Assembly: GCA_000310025.1 (NCBI GenBank)
Contig: FN649755.1
Span: forward strand, 3,278,554 to 3,342,553
Direction of reading: 5' to 3'
Length of the DNA stretch: 64,000 bases
Source: Ectocarpus siliculosus
Lineage: Eukaryota > Sar > Phaeophyceae > Ectocarpales > Ectocarpaceae
The notes beneath the pieces were generated by a model that searched no databases, was not told the DNA's origin, and saw only the letters and a list, made by a program, of their open reading frames with translations. Of this stretch, positions 46,908 to 57,936 are shown one piece after another. Position numbers and translations under genes: made by a program. The first letter of the stretch is position 1, and the number at the start of each line of letters is the position of its first letter.

Positions 46908-47319
46908 ACGAGTCTGCTGGTCTAAAGGAAGCACCGATGATTACACTTCCGACACGGGGCAAACACATGTGAGCAGGCATGACAACACAAGGACAAAATT
47001 CATCTACTTAGACTACATCTGCTGGCTGACCTCTCTCTCTTCTCACCTCAACGGACTTGGCCATCTCGGAGTGGGCGCTTGGCTCCCCTTCTCCTTCCTC
47101 CTCCTCCTCCTCCTCACTGGTGACCCCCGAGTCCTGCGCCATCGCGGCCTTCGGCGCCAGCAGCAGCAGCAGCAGCAGCGGCGATGCGGTGGCGGTACTA
47201 CTCTCCTCGCCGCCTAGCCCGACTGCTCCCCACATCATGCCGCCGCCTTTACGTCGAACTACTCTACGTCGAAGTAGAGCTGGTGATCGAGTCCGCCCGC
47301 CGGTTGGTCGCGATGCCAT
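40171..47319 (-). CDS. Small single-pass membrane protein, minus-strand paralog
   Basis: The model reads from 47319 down. Exon 47319-47047 (91 codons, phase 0, donor gag|gtgaga) has a long Arg-rich N-region, a Leu7 hydrophobic core, an APKAAMA|QD cleavage-like site, and an acidic stretch ending SEMAKSVE. Exon 44476-44330 (49 codons, phase 0) holds one transmembrane helix, QYLPMFLGLFLFLAVVGWCA, then RASRRQNRELEEAE and poly-Ala. Exon 43023 to about 42860 (ASGSTRARPRSVSDRHDSLR...) and exon 40608-40171 (DHSDGTAYSSGSVSSRFSST... with an Asp/Glu run and Gly/Arg-rich part) are phase-0 candidates for a cytoplasmic tail. A 100-N gap lies between the last two. The 3' end is not found. Predicted topology is type I, at the plasma membrane or in the secretory system (inference). 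Paralog of the plus-strand gene at 49646. Confidence 0.55.
40922..41150. mobile_element. Fold-back MITE-like element, copy 4
   Basis: Left end caccgtaaggttgcaag...gatcgattttcaaag...ttctccacaaccaggaggg. The right end is its inverted form: cctcctggttgtggagaaat...ctctcaaccttacggta. The inner arms are matched over about 20 bp (ccaggaggg / cctcctgg). Its left end abuts non-coding DNA. Confidence 0.75.
41609..41702 (+). repeat. 47-bp tandem duplication
   Basis: The unit cctagaggtatgctacgaac...ttgatt...tgtagggg occurs at 41609-41655 and 41656-41702, differing at only a few bases. Confidence 0.85.
41703..42265. other. Non-coding DNA before the assembly gap
   Basis: Contains the partner of the inverted dispersed repeat seen at 36490-36570, a TGGG-rich tract at about 41960-42020, and an (AAC)n tract at 42188-42210. 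No exon is supported. Confidence 0.4.
42266..42365. other. Assembly gap of 100 N
   Basis: Exactly 100 undetermined bases, the usual placeholder for a gap of unknown size. It falls inside an intron of the minus-strand membrane-protein model and may hide an exon. Confidence 0.98.
43318..43466 (+). repeat. Dispersed repeat family 2, copy 2
   Basis: Starts tagcatcgaccgcgctaacc with ggctgaccaatgaaa and ends gggggaggctatgctactct. This is the best-preserved plus-strand copy, preceded by a GT-rich run. It lies in an intron of the minus-strand gene. Confidence 0.6.
43898..44117. mobile_element. Fold-back MITE-like element, copy 5 (best preserved)
   Basis: Left end taccgtaggtggcatgatat with tgaaccgattttcaaagctcgattactccac. 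Right end gaaaatcggtccaggggtgtg with tgacatcttacgcagcctgcggta. The outer ends are inverted (taccgyagg) and the inner arms include gattttcaaagctcg. About 220 bp with no coding capacity. It lies just 3' of the transmembrane exon of the minus-strand gene. Confidence 0.8.
44690..44850. mobile_element. Fold-back MITE-like element, copy 6 (right half)
   Basis: Only the right arm is clear: gccgaaaatggcggcgttgg, cgagagatttccgaaca, then gtggagtaatcgagctttt, acaatcggtccaggggatgt and accttacgcaagc. The left half is not recognisable. Confidence 0.55.
45015..45390. mobile_element. Fold-back MITE-like element, copy 7, with duplicated right arm
   Basis: Left arm gcaagcggcg...gaagagatggcaacccccg with gaccgattttcaaagctcgattgctccacaacc. 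Right arm ggttgtggagcaatcgagcc with ttgacaatcgg...ttgccgtctcttcgcctcttgcggtgta. The right arm is repeated at about 45310-45388 after a GGTAC-rich link. It is a subfamily with slightly different ends (gaagagayggca). Confidence 0.7.
45391..47046. other. Large intron of the minus-strand gene
   Basis: Contains a (CTG)n tract at 45602-45626, a long CT/GT microsatellite at 46868-46908, and a tandem ggtacctgctgtggtacctg near 46622-46645. I could not support an additional exon. Confidence 0.35.
47158..47182 (-). repeat. CTG microsatellite coding the Leu core of a signal peptide
   Basis: On the minus strand the run is about seven CTG codons, giving Leu7 in the hydrophobic core of the predicted signal peptide of the 47319 gene. 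Confidence 0.75.
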
Positions 47320-49645
47320 GAGTCCCTGATGGTGCACACAACAACCCTGGCTCGTGCCCACCCTTCGCCTTGGCGTCGTGGCTATCTCCCTCCCGCAGAC
47401 AGGAGACCCACACCAACAGCAAGCAATCGGGAAGCCGCGAGACAGAGAGGTAAATAATGTATGATGAGTTGTTGTATGATGAGTTAGTTGCTTCTGCTGT
47501 GTCCGTTGTTGAAAGGCAAGCCAGCAGCAGACCTCAGAAAAAAAAAAACAATTGTTTCTTTAGTTCTGGACCCCGAGTTGTCAAGTAGGGGTTTTGAAAA
47601 AAAAAAGGGGCGCGCGCGCGGCGTGATCGTCCCTGTCCCTGAACCTTGAACCAACACGCCTGCGCGCGAACGGATATGAGAGCCTTATTCGACGGCGGGC
47701 GGGCGGGCGGAATCCTCGAATCCTCAGTGATCAGTCACTGCGTCACTGTCTGCAGTCCAGCGTCTGCAGGGGACCACGGGCACCAGGTCCACAGGTCACA
47801 GGTCCCCAACATCGAAGTTGCTCTGTGCGCAGCATCGAAGTTGCTCTGTGCGCAGTGCGCAGGTATCGTACATAGGTTCGGGTTTTCTACTTCTCCCTCA
47901 ATCTCGAATCTCGATGGTCGGCGGCAGTGATGGGCCTTTCCCACACAGCCGCGTCACAACCTTGCCCGAGCTTCGCCGACTGCTGTACATTGACCACACA
48001 TCTGGTCTCCACACACACCCAGTCTGCCTATTCGTCGCTCGGTTGCGATCACAATTTCTTCGTATGTATACGAACTATGAGCTATAGACTATGCATTTAT
48101 CCCAGAACCCGTCAATCAACTGCCCTGCCCTCTGCTGATACCCACCGTCGTCGCTCACCGGGAGAATTCTTGCAATGGAAGAGGTCGAAATCTCCAAGCC
48201 TCTACTACTACTGCTGTGTACATATGACTGACTACAGTGCTATCTACAAACTACCCTTCGAACGGCGGCAATAATAGGGTTGGTCTCCGCCGGGGGTCAG
48301 CATGATGGGGCCGAAGAAGTACACCTCCGTCTCCTACAAATCGTTGTTGTGGTTGTTGTTGTCTTGACGTTTCAAAACCGTTCCGTTATCTCTCCCCAGT
48401 ACCTTCTTTCCGTACTACAGCAGCAGCGTCTACTGCGCTGTATGTAGTCAAACACTTGGGCGGTCGATTCCCGTGGTCACAGGCTTACCCAAAGAGGTAC
48501 ACTAAAATAAAATGGACCCGAACAACCGAAACCGCAAGTCAATAGAAATCAACGACATATACACTCCGCTCTCCTCTCCTCTCTCCGCTCTCCACCTACG
48601 CGAGGTACCCAAAGAAAGAGAAGGAAAAGACAGAAAAAAAAATAGTCCAGAGAGCAGGTGCTCGTGCAAAATGTAAAAGTTTGTTTTTGCGACCGGCCTG
48701 GATACCCACACACCATGTTTATTGTGGTTCCTCTTGGGATTTGAATTACACGTATGCATCGTCCATGCTCAGATACATGCAGTTAGTTGTGGAAAGCTCA
48801 GATGCTTGCGATGCTAAGCGTGGTCGCGGGAAAGTATGACTGACTGCATCAGCACACCAACAGCAGGTTTATTTGCAGCTTCATATATATGACGCCGTGC
48901 ATTCTATCACGCTTGCTTACTACTGTACTGTAGTGAGAGAAGGCCAGGGGGGCGGAGAACGCAAACCAAACAACCCTACCGGCCACGAGGCAACCTGTCG
49001 GGGTCAGAATAGATTGAGGAAATATGTATGGAAAAGAAGGGCCACGCGTGTCGTGCAGGCGACACATGGTACACCACCAGTATAAATGCTTCGTTGTTGG
49101 AATGGTTGCTCTCGATAGGTCCCTGCTTCATTCACTGGTTAGATGGGTTATATGCAGCGCAGCATTTTTCGGGGAACGGATGACAAGAACGGCAACCACA
49201 CACATACGTATGTATGTGGTCACAACGTCACAACCAACTGCTGGGCTTGCTGCTTGCTGGTGCTCTGGTGCTATGCACCATTCCTACAACTGACTGCGCT
49301 GTTTGCCGGGCAGTTCATGCAAACAGGGAGGACAGGCTGTGGTACGCCGCTATTGTTGGGGTGACCGGGTTTTGAAAAATTTTGTCTCGGTCTTTGCGAA
49401 CAACAACAACCCAGCCGTGCAGCTATAGTGGCCACAAGCAAGCACGCACACATACATACGCTCGAGTATTACTATTATCAGAGGTGCGCATACCAGAGTA
49501 TCTTCAAGACGACACTGGTTCGGCGGCCCCACATACCCACGAGAGCTTGGGGCACTTCGAGGCCCGGCCCGGCGAAAGAAGACCCGCGCGAGCCGGACGG
49601 CGGTTACTACCTGTTACCCCCATACCATTTCATCCTCGCGCAGGA
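47320..49645. promoter_or_regulatory. Shared upstream region of the divergent gene pair
   Basis: About 2.3 kb separate the two predicted start codons, which point away from each other. Nothing in it is convincingly coding. It holds poly-A runs (about 47540 and 47600), a short repeat agttgctctgtgcgcag (about 47816 and 47836), and GTT-rich DNA near 48345. Bidirectional promoter function is inferred from the layout only; no core element is identified. Confidence 0.3.
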
Positions 49646-52600
49646 ATGGCAGCTGGCTGCAGCGTGCACGCTCAAGGAGGAGGGTCTTCGGCGTCGATAA
49701 CTGGACGGCCATGTGAACGGCGAGTCACCTCTACCGCTGTGATCCCTACTAGCGGTTGCTGGCTCCTTCTATTCTCGGCGCTCTTGCTGGCCGTCGGGAC
49801 AGGTGACGCCCAAAACGACGACCAATCCTACGCTGAAGATGGCACGGAACGAGGGCCCAACTCCAAGCTCGCCAAGAAGGCTGAGGTAGGTGCTCTCCTC
49901 CGTGAACCACACACGGACAGGCCGTGTCCCGTCGCTGCACCACCACCACTGCGCTGTGTCGTTGCAAAAAAACAAAAAAAGCGCATCCGGCATCCGGGAG
50001 AACTTCGTAGATTGTCGATGTAAAAAACATGAACATCGTATGTAAAAACATGAACATCGTATGCATCAAATGTATGTACGCAAGTATCTGCAACTCAATG
50101 TAGGCACCCGGGAAAAATCTGGCGAGCGAACAATATCTAGACTACATTCGGCGGCAACGAGAGGTGGACAATAAAAAGCACACTCTCACGATAACGTGGT
50201 TTCGAATCTCCCCGGATGGAGAGAGGAAAACCTTCCAGACACGTGCGGATTTCGCAAGTACCAACAACAAAGCGGAGGGACTTTTGAACCCTACACAGAC
50301 AATCGAAAAATCGTGATGGAACGCTGAACGCTGCGAGGTGCTGCTCCCTCCCAAGCTCCACCAAACGTTTGTACGTATGCGAGTCTCCGGTGTAGCTGTA
50401 CGTACACGTTCTACTCGAGGTCCCCTGTCCAACTGTTCCTCCACTCTGCGGATCTTTCCGTCGGTCTGAGATAGGTCACCCTTACGTAGACCAAATGCTG
50501 TTGCTCACGTGGAAAAGGAAGAAGCTGATTCAGGATCTGCCTTGAGGCAAAAGAATGGCAGTACAGTACCTTGTTTCCGGGGGGGTGCCGGGAAAATGTC
50601 TGCAGCAGGTAGATGATTGGTTTCCATGCTGTGTTTGTAAATAAATTGCCTTCGTTGTTTGTACTCCAACACGCATCGCAGGAGGAAGCTGGCTGAGGCA
50701 CGTAAATATAAATGCACGGGAAAATAAAAGCTCCCGGCATTCACCCACCTCCTGCGTGACCCTGGACGGTTGTAGTTGTACGAAAAAGTGCAATGGAAAG
50801 TGTAGTCTACATTGAACACCCACGTGTAGTCTGACCACGAAACATGGGGGGACTGTCACAATAAGGTATTGGACAACACACGCACACGCTGTGGAGAATG
50901 TCTTAGCCTCCCCCGCCGCCCCCTCTCGGGGTCCCGTTAATGGCATTCTGAAGTGTATTGGGTTTTCAACCGCACTGAGACTGACGTCTTTCATTGGTCA
51001 GCCGGTTAGCGCGGTCAATGCTAATATAAAGACACACACATACACTACATGTTGCCTTCAACTTTCTGGTGCATGCCTAGTGTCTTGCATACACGTTTGA
51101 ACGCAAGGACTTCATTTTTAATTTCACCGGGCCGACCGGTTGCTAACGAACCCCAACTATGTGGCGCACACCACAACAATCCAGCTTCAGAAACCTATTG
51201 TAGAACAGGTATTGGTGGCGAAATTGTAAACCAACCAAGAGATCCAGGACCCACTATTATATAATAGCGAGTGTTTCGTTCAGTTTAATCTTTCAACCAA
51301 CAACTTGATCTGGCACTCAGTGCTTTTCGTTAGTGTACGCCCTTTCACCCATGATTTTTATAGATACTCTTTCCCTGTGTAGCCGTGCGAAACTGCATCG
51401 AATTGGCTGCGTACGAGGGCTCACGGGTTGTGTTTTGCGGTTGTCAGACACGGGATGGAGTTTATGCCGAAGATGACACCAAAATGAATGTGCTTGTTCT
51501 GAACCATTCTGAGTGCTGTAGTACGAAGGAGGAGGAGGTGGTTGACAAAGGTTCAACCGGGCTCATGGCCAGAAAGAAACACCAGCAGTAATGCCACCAC
51601 CATCATCGCAAACTATCGTTTGTTGAGAGATATGGTTGGGCATTCGACCGTTAGTCTTTACCTGATTTCAGTCTGCATTGTGTCCTTAGTACTGAGAAAG
51701 GATTGTTCGTGAGCATTCTCAAGTAAAGAGTATTACAACCTTCGCGAGGCGAACATTTAAAGACCACTCTACAGGGTCTTACACGAATCTCGCCGTAGTC
51801 AATATGAACGGGGAGGGAGTTTCCCAATATGCCCCAAGCAACTCCTCTGTTGAGAGCGGCTGCTGGAGTTCGTGAGAAACTACTTGAGAAATGAGTTCGA
51901 CGAGATAATGGATGAGTTGATCCTATGCTTCTGCCTATTGTAGATGCCGGTAACCACCGGCGGCACATCAGAAAAAAGCGGCAATTTTTTGTGTTGGCCT
52001 TCCTTGAGTACGCTGGCACTTTGCAATCAATATCAACCTCCAGACTGCGAGCAAACACACCGGGAAGACATTATTGCACGCTCTTCCTTGCGACTACTGC
52101 AAATAATCTTTCCGTAGAAGGGATACTTCAGATGCGGCCGTTGTTTGGACCTGAAAAGATTTGCATTGCTTTTTGGCCTGGTGTCTCTCCCTCCTTTTGC
52201 ACACTTTGCTGTTCTTGTTTTACGGCCTCAGGAGAAGAAATCAATGCTCCTCACGAGGCGGACGTGAGCCCACATAGAGACACCACTGCTCATGCTTTCC
52301 ACTCCTAGTGCTAGACAATTGGTTTAGATTCTTTCCTGCTGGGAGGCCTGTTTTATTTCGCTGATCGTACTGTAGTAGGGGGTCTGCTGCTAGGAGCGAT
52401 TGATTCTGTCAAACCTGAAACGCACACGCTATACGTACGCCGAGCTCCGACCCATGCCCTAACGCTAGCCCTTCGGGCTCAGGCCTTCCGGCTAACAATG
52501 CAAAACCTTGGATCTCCAATGCCCGACGCAATCGTCCGTAACAGTTTGAAGCCCACACTACGCCGTTGGCCGACTTGATCTTTTTGCAGATGTACATGCT

Positions 52601-55381
52601 GCTTGCCCTTGGAGGGTTGATAGTCCTGGTCGTGGTCTGCTTCTGCTGTCACAAGGTTCGCGCCGCGCGCTCCATGGTCCACGAGGAGGAGGCAAACATC
52701 CATGACGTCGAGGTGAGGAGGGCAGCGTCAACCTGTGTGTTGTGTCGGTGGAGCTCTTCATTAGCAGAGGTACAGACGTACAATGAGCAGGAATTACACG
52801 AAACGACAGGTAAAGAAGGGATGCCAAAGTGTATGCAGACCCAAGCAACGTAGAACCGCGAGTTCTTTTTTTTTTCCCAGGTTGGCGTATTACGACATCC
52901 TTTATTATGTGGTGTTCTTCGATGTCTCGGCTGAGGCGAGTGCATGGTTAATTCCCGCTCATTGCACTATGGGCCTACTTGAATGAGGAACTTTGAAGAC
53001 TTTTTCACACGCCATCCCCGAATCGACATGATCCACCCCTCGCAAACCTCGCAAACAAGAAGAAAGGAGCCATACATCTTCACAAAAAAATATTGGAATA
53101 GAGATGTCCAGGCGTTGAGTCCCTGTTTATATTTCACCATGTACTGCAGTTTACCCCCCCATGTGTTCTTCTCCCGGGCTGGCATTAATAAGGATCACAA
53201 CTACAACTGCTGTAGAGCCTTCGCGAAGAGAGTCCAGCATGAGAATCGTTTCGCTGATAATTCCGAGATGTTCCCCTTTCTCCAGACAATCGGAGCGACG
53301 GTAAAAAAAACGGGATAAGAAGCGTACCACAATGTTTTGCTCTTGTAGCGAAGGTTTAACACACGAATAGTCGGTGGAGGAGGAAAACGTCAACGATTAG
53401 ACCGTGCAGGAGTTCAGCAAGGTAATCGTAGCCTTTGCTTATCCTGACAGGTCCGTTTTCACTCACTTCACGTGTTCTTGCAGTCTTTCGCCCCCCCCCG
53501 CCCCTCCCCCCTCGCAGTGAGTCGAGAAAGGGTCCCGTGATATTGCGGGCAGGAGATGACACGACTACCCCTCTCCCGTGCGGTACACGTACAAATAGCG
53601 GGCCCCCCTTTCTGTTACAACTATGGGCCTCGTTTTTCCATACCTAGGCCGTGCCCTTGGCCTTGAAGACTGCGCACCGCCGAAAAAACACTGGCTGGTG
53701 GGCCCACGGTGGACGGTCTCAACATGCCCTGATAACTGCTGCGTCCTCTTTTTCTTTCCGCCAATCATTATCGTCGCGTTGACACGGTTTCTCCGACGGC
53801 GTCGAACCAGGCACGGTTCCAGGCGGCCGAAGACGAGAAGAGGGCAGCCATAGCGGGAGGGGGCGGGCAGCGAGGCAGTGTTCCACGGAAGCTTCGGTCG
53901 CACGGCAGGGACGCAGCGCCCTCCGCAGGCGTGCGGGAAGGCGTCTCACATCCGGCAAGAGGGCAGGCGGCGGCAATCGCCTGGGAAAAAACGTCGTCCG
54001 ACTGGACTGTGGCAACCAGCATGGTCTCCTCCTCCCGTGACGACCTCTCCAGTAGCCAGGGTGGCAAGGTGCGGCGCCGAGGGCCAGATCAAAACGTCGA
54101 TATATTGCGGAAGCCAGCTTCGCTGGTTGTTGTTCCGCTATGACGTTTTCGTTCAACCAGCCGGAATGACGTGACACGATTCCTGGACATACATTTGACC
54201 GAAACAGCTATGCTACAGGTTTAGTAATCCCATCCACCGTCGACCTTGTGAATTCTGCGCATATGTTTCCCGCACTTCTCGAATAATGTCTCCCAAAACA
54301 GAGTTGCTTGCGCACGACTATTTTAGAATGCGATGCGAAAACACGAGTGAACAAGGTTCTGGCTATCTGCACCGTGAAAATGGTGTTGTCGGTATCACGA
54401 TAATCATCTACGTTCGGCATACCTTCATGGGTGGGAAGAAGGTCTTCCCCGTCACACCTCTCCATGAATATGGCAAACATCATGATTGCAACCCTGTTTG
54501 TCGAGAAAGTCGTACAACGAACCGTGGAACCCCTGCTTTCGCCGTGACGCACCGGCCAAAGGTGCAGCAGCTAGCCTCACCGAAGTATCCGCAGGGCTTC
54601 ATTCCTCTCCCGCGATGTTTCCAAAGCTCTCCCCCACCCGACAGTCCCTTCTTCGGCCCAACACATGTTATGGCCTCTGTGTTCCGCGGATTGCTCATCG
54701 CTTCCCCCCTGTTCGACAACGACCGATGTCAGGTACCCAGCGCCGACGGTGCGGGCTCAAGTATCGCAGGAGGCAGTCACCGGACTGCCAAGAAACAGCA
54801 GCGACGGCCTTCCTCCAAGTCGCCTCGAACCAGCACCAAGTCTTCTTCTTCAGATGGAGGCGCAACCTCTGCTTCTCCAAGGCGGGTTGAAAGGGTAGTG
54901 GCAGAGGCAACGCAGGTGGCCGGCACAAAGAGTGACGCGGGCGGGCGCGAGGTGCTGGGAGAGGATCGGAGCAGCGGAGCTACTCGCAATGGTGAGTGGC
55001 CACACTGGGGGGGGGGTACTGAAAGATATCTTCAACCTCTCACGAGTAGCGTTGAAACGATTGTCGACAGTGCTGCTGTGCGTGCGTGCGTGCGTAAAGT
55101 CTCGTCGTTGATGGCAGATGCACTTCCTGCTTGGGGGCATCGAGTAGGACTATTTACTTGCATGTCGTCGCGTGTGTGGTAAACACACTGGAAATATGTG
55201 TCGTTCACGAAACACAAACTCGGGAATCTCAACCTCGACACACGGTCTCCTCGACTTTGATTCGCTCTTCAAACTAGCGAGACGGAGGGACTCGCAGGAG
55301 GAAGGCCCTGAAGAACACCTTAGTAGGACCGGCACCAACAGCAACAAAGGAGGTAACGGCAGCACCACCAGCATGGCATGA
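49646..55381 (+). CDS. Small single-pass membrane protein, plus-strand paralog
   Basis: Exons are 49646-49885 (80 codons), 52590-52712 (41), 53823-54068 (82; an alternative acceptor gives a start at 53811), 54733-54991 and 55278-55381, with phases 0,0,0,1 and GT-AG at every junction, about 324 residues in all. Exon 1: basic/Ser N-region, hydrophobic core CWLLLFSALLLAVGTGDA, then the acidic AQNDDQSYAEDG...SKLAKKAE. Exon 2: one transmembrane helix, MYMLLALGGLIVLVVVCFCC, followed by HKVRAARSMVHEEE. Exons 3-5 form a Ser/Arg/Gly-rich tail (KLRSHGRDAAPSAG..., KKQQRRPSSKSPRTSTKSSS...), ending ...NGSTTSMA. Predicted topology is type I with an ectodomain of about 25 residues unless an exon in the 2.7-kb first intron was missed. 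I know no matching family. Confidence 0.6.
49886..52589. other. First intron of the plus-strand membrane-protein gene
   Basis: Contains dispersed repeat family 2 copy 3 (50893-51035, minus). A 68-residue Cys-containing open frame at 51385-51591 (RNCIELAAYEGSRVVFCGCQ...) looks mildly protein-like but lacks paired splice sites in a suitable phase. No other exon is supported. Confidence 0.35.
50893..51035 (-). repeat. Dispersed repeat family 2, copy 3
   Basis: The reverse complement reads tagcattgaccgcgctaacc, ggctgaccaatgaaagacgt, ...gggaccccgagagggggcgg and ggggaggctaagacattctc, matching 43318-43466 end to end. Confidence 0.6.
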
Positions 55382-56786
55382 GGGGGGGGGGTAGCAGCGA
55401 AGGGCCAGGGTTCAAGGGAACAGCTTGCTGTGCGCGTGGCAGGAATCATGCGAAGATAGCACGGTGGCTGAAGCAGCTCACCGCGGGACAGTGTTCCCCC
55501 TTCGTCACAGCCCTTGCGACTGCCGAGGAACCGCGACGCCCCTACAGAAGACACGGGCAGATACGTGAAGTGCAAGGGGACAAGAATAATGGGTACAATG
55601 GTTTAACGACTAACGTTCATTGTTCGAGTATTTGTGTGTGCTGTTCCGGAGGTATTATTCGGCAGTGGAGTAGCCGGCCCTGTTCACCTGTAGACTTTAC
55701 ATGCCTTGACCATCGTTTTCAGAGCGGTTCTGCAGGCCCTGCATATTGTGACGGCTCCCTAGGTGAGCGTCTGTATTTTTCCAGGGTCCTTGGCGGTGAA
55801 AGCCAACCCTGTTTATTACCCGTAGACTTTTGCCCTTGCCCATCGTTTCTAGAGCCGTTTTTCTGATCTGCAGGCCTTGCATGTTGTGATAGCTTCAAAA
55901 GTCGAGCGTCTGAATTTGTGCAGGACCAGCATTCGCCCGTGGTGGTCCCTCGTGCAGCTGTACGCGTATTGTGCACTTTGCGCGCATTTCCCGACTTACC
56001 CACGTGCTGGCGAGAAACGTACGTGTTTGTTTTTCTTGTTTGCATTTGTTTCGGTTTGGGGAATAGTGGTACGAGCCCCGAGCTCCTTGATCAGTGTTGT
56101 CTACAACGGCAAGCAACTACTTGGGACACTTCCCACGTAGCCTCTAGAACTGTGGCGCGTTGATGGACGTCAGCCATATTCTCTGCTCGTGTGATACAAG
56201 CGCGTGGGTTTTCTCGTGAACTCAGGTGCAAACTAGCTCGGAGGAATTCCGCCGTATCCCTTTGTATCGTGTATTTCTATATTTCAAGCACCCATGTTTT
56301 TTTAGATCAGCTGAGTGTGATGTCGTTCTTGAAGTGCTGAGACTGGACATTTGATGGGTACTCCTTTCGCTTGATTGAGAAGACAAGAAACAAACACTGA
56401 CGTCCATGTCCTCTCGGTGAGCCTCAGCAGGGTTTTTTCTTGCGAGGTGGGTTTGTTCCGAGCCTTGGGATAGCTTTGTGATTCTCTTCCAATGTTTCGT
56501 TATCGGTTTTTCTCGGTATTGCTGGGGAACCCGCGTGCTGTTGAGGGTTGATCCATTTCCCGTTCGAGCGTCGCAAAGTGTTCCTGCGAATGTTGTACAA
56601 TTGTGTCTGGTGAACCTCCGTATGTAGTCCCTTCGTCTCTTCATTATATCTCTTTCTCCTGCTGTTGCCACTGTTGGATGTTGCTCTGCCTTTTGTGCCG
56701 TGTGGTGTGCGACCCCTGCCAGTCTGGCTGATTCCCCTTCCGTATGAAGTCCCGAGCGGACACGAATGCCAAATTATTCTTGCTAC
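55382..56786. other. 3' flank of the plus-strand gene; no gene seen
   Basis: The predicted stop is followed by a poly-G run. Apart from the 132-bp tandem duplication (separate entry), the stretch is unique-looking and T-rich, with no supported exon. Confidence 0.4.
55680..55935 (+). repeat. 132-bp tandem duplication
   Basis: Blocks ccctgtt...cgtagactttt...ccatcgttttcagagcsgtt, ctgcaggccytgcatrttgtg and gagcgtctgwattt occur in the same order twice. The gtagac marker lies at 55690 and 55822. The copies differ by small indels. Confidence 0.7.
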
Positions 56787-56870
56787 CTGTGTGTGACCAC
56801 GGCTTGGAGTTCCTACCTGGCCAAAGTGTGCTTGGAGCGCTGATTTAAAATGATGAAAATTAAGAAAAAA
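56787..56870 (+). mobile_element. SINE 3' end (truncated copy)
   Basis: The segment ctgtgtgtgaccacggcttgg...gcgctgatttaaaatgatgaaaat...aagaaaaaa matches the 3' part of the SINE at 60652-60975 (tgtgtgaccacgggttggag...gcgctgatttgaagtgaagac plus poly-A). No tRNA-like head was found upstream, so it is 5'-truncated, as expected for target-primed insertion. Confidence 0.6.
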
Positions 56871-57936
56871 CTGCTACTTTGATGAAAACGGTGATATTAT
56901 AGCGATTGTGGGGGAAAAGAGATAGAAGCAAGGGTCTTTAGAGAGAGCAGGGCGGAGGGTGCTCTTGTCTGGACATGACCGACATGAGGTTGAACAGCGA
57001 TGCCGATCAGAGCTACGCGACGGCGCATACGCGCAGCAGATTCAACCCAAACGTTTCGATGGAAAGCGGTGTGTGGTTGACGCGTTGTCGGGAGTCCCGA
57101 GGGGGGAGGGACATAGTGTTGTTTAGGCTTTGCGTGTTGTGCTACCCTAGGGTATAGATGGGTGGTTTCTAAGCTGGGCAAAGCTCGTGCAGAAATTGTT
57201 GGTGTACTGCTGTGTTCGTGATTGCGACGATTGGTGCTTTTGTGTCTGTCTGAGCCAAACTGCATCTACTGTAGTTAGTTGGATGAAAAGCGGAAAATAG
57301 CCTATTGTGGCTAACAGGGTTAGACTCAAAAGAGTATCGAATGTTTTTTTCGCATGTCGGGGTCGGCCTTCATCTGTCCGATGGCAAGCGACGTACTGCA
57401 ACAATTAGGGTATACCAATATTATTGAACTGACGCCACGTGTCGGATTGGTGCACAAGAGATTTCCAAAAAACGAATTCGATTTTGATTTTCGATTTCGG
57501 GTTGACTCTACTCGGACACCAAGGATGACGCATCGAAATCGAAACTGGAAAACATGGGTAACATGAGAAAGGCCTGAAAGTGTCCGTTGAATGATTCACA
57601 TGATGGTCATGAGAGTCACGAGGCATCACACACATCGAGCGATAGTGTCGGAGGTCGGCGACGATCAGGCGGGTTGGAACATCTTGGTCTCGCACCGATA
57701 TGCTGCGAACTCAGCGAGCTATGTGCGATTGAATACTCCGGTCTGACGCAGGGAAGCCAAAAACGATGCGGTTGGAAAGAAGGAACTTCACGGCGATGAC
57801 TCTGTCTCTCCCATTTTAGCAGATTTCGCCCAAACGTATGCCGTGCTCTGCTGGATGCCAGTTTTTTGCAGGGAAGTTCACGGTGTGGAACCACGCCGCC
57901 GTGCGGTTTTTTGTTTCTTGACTTGGTCATGGTGTG
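56871..57936. other. Stretch without a supported gene
   Basis: Short AT-rich and unique-looking DNA. Open frames below 130 codons show no motif. A run of attcgattttgattttcgatttc lies near 57476-57500. Confidence 0.4.

Noticed and set aside
46837-46910. Ser/Leu-rich frame at the CT/GT microsatellite
   Set aside because: It is a translation of a simple-sequence repeat in an intron.
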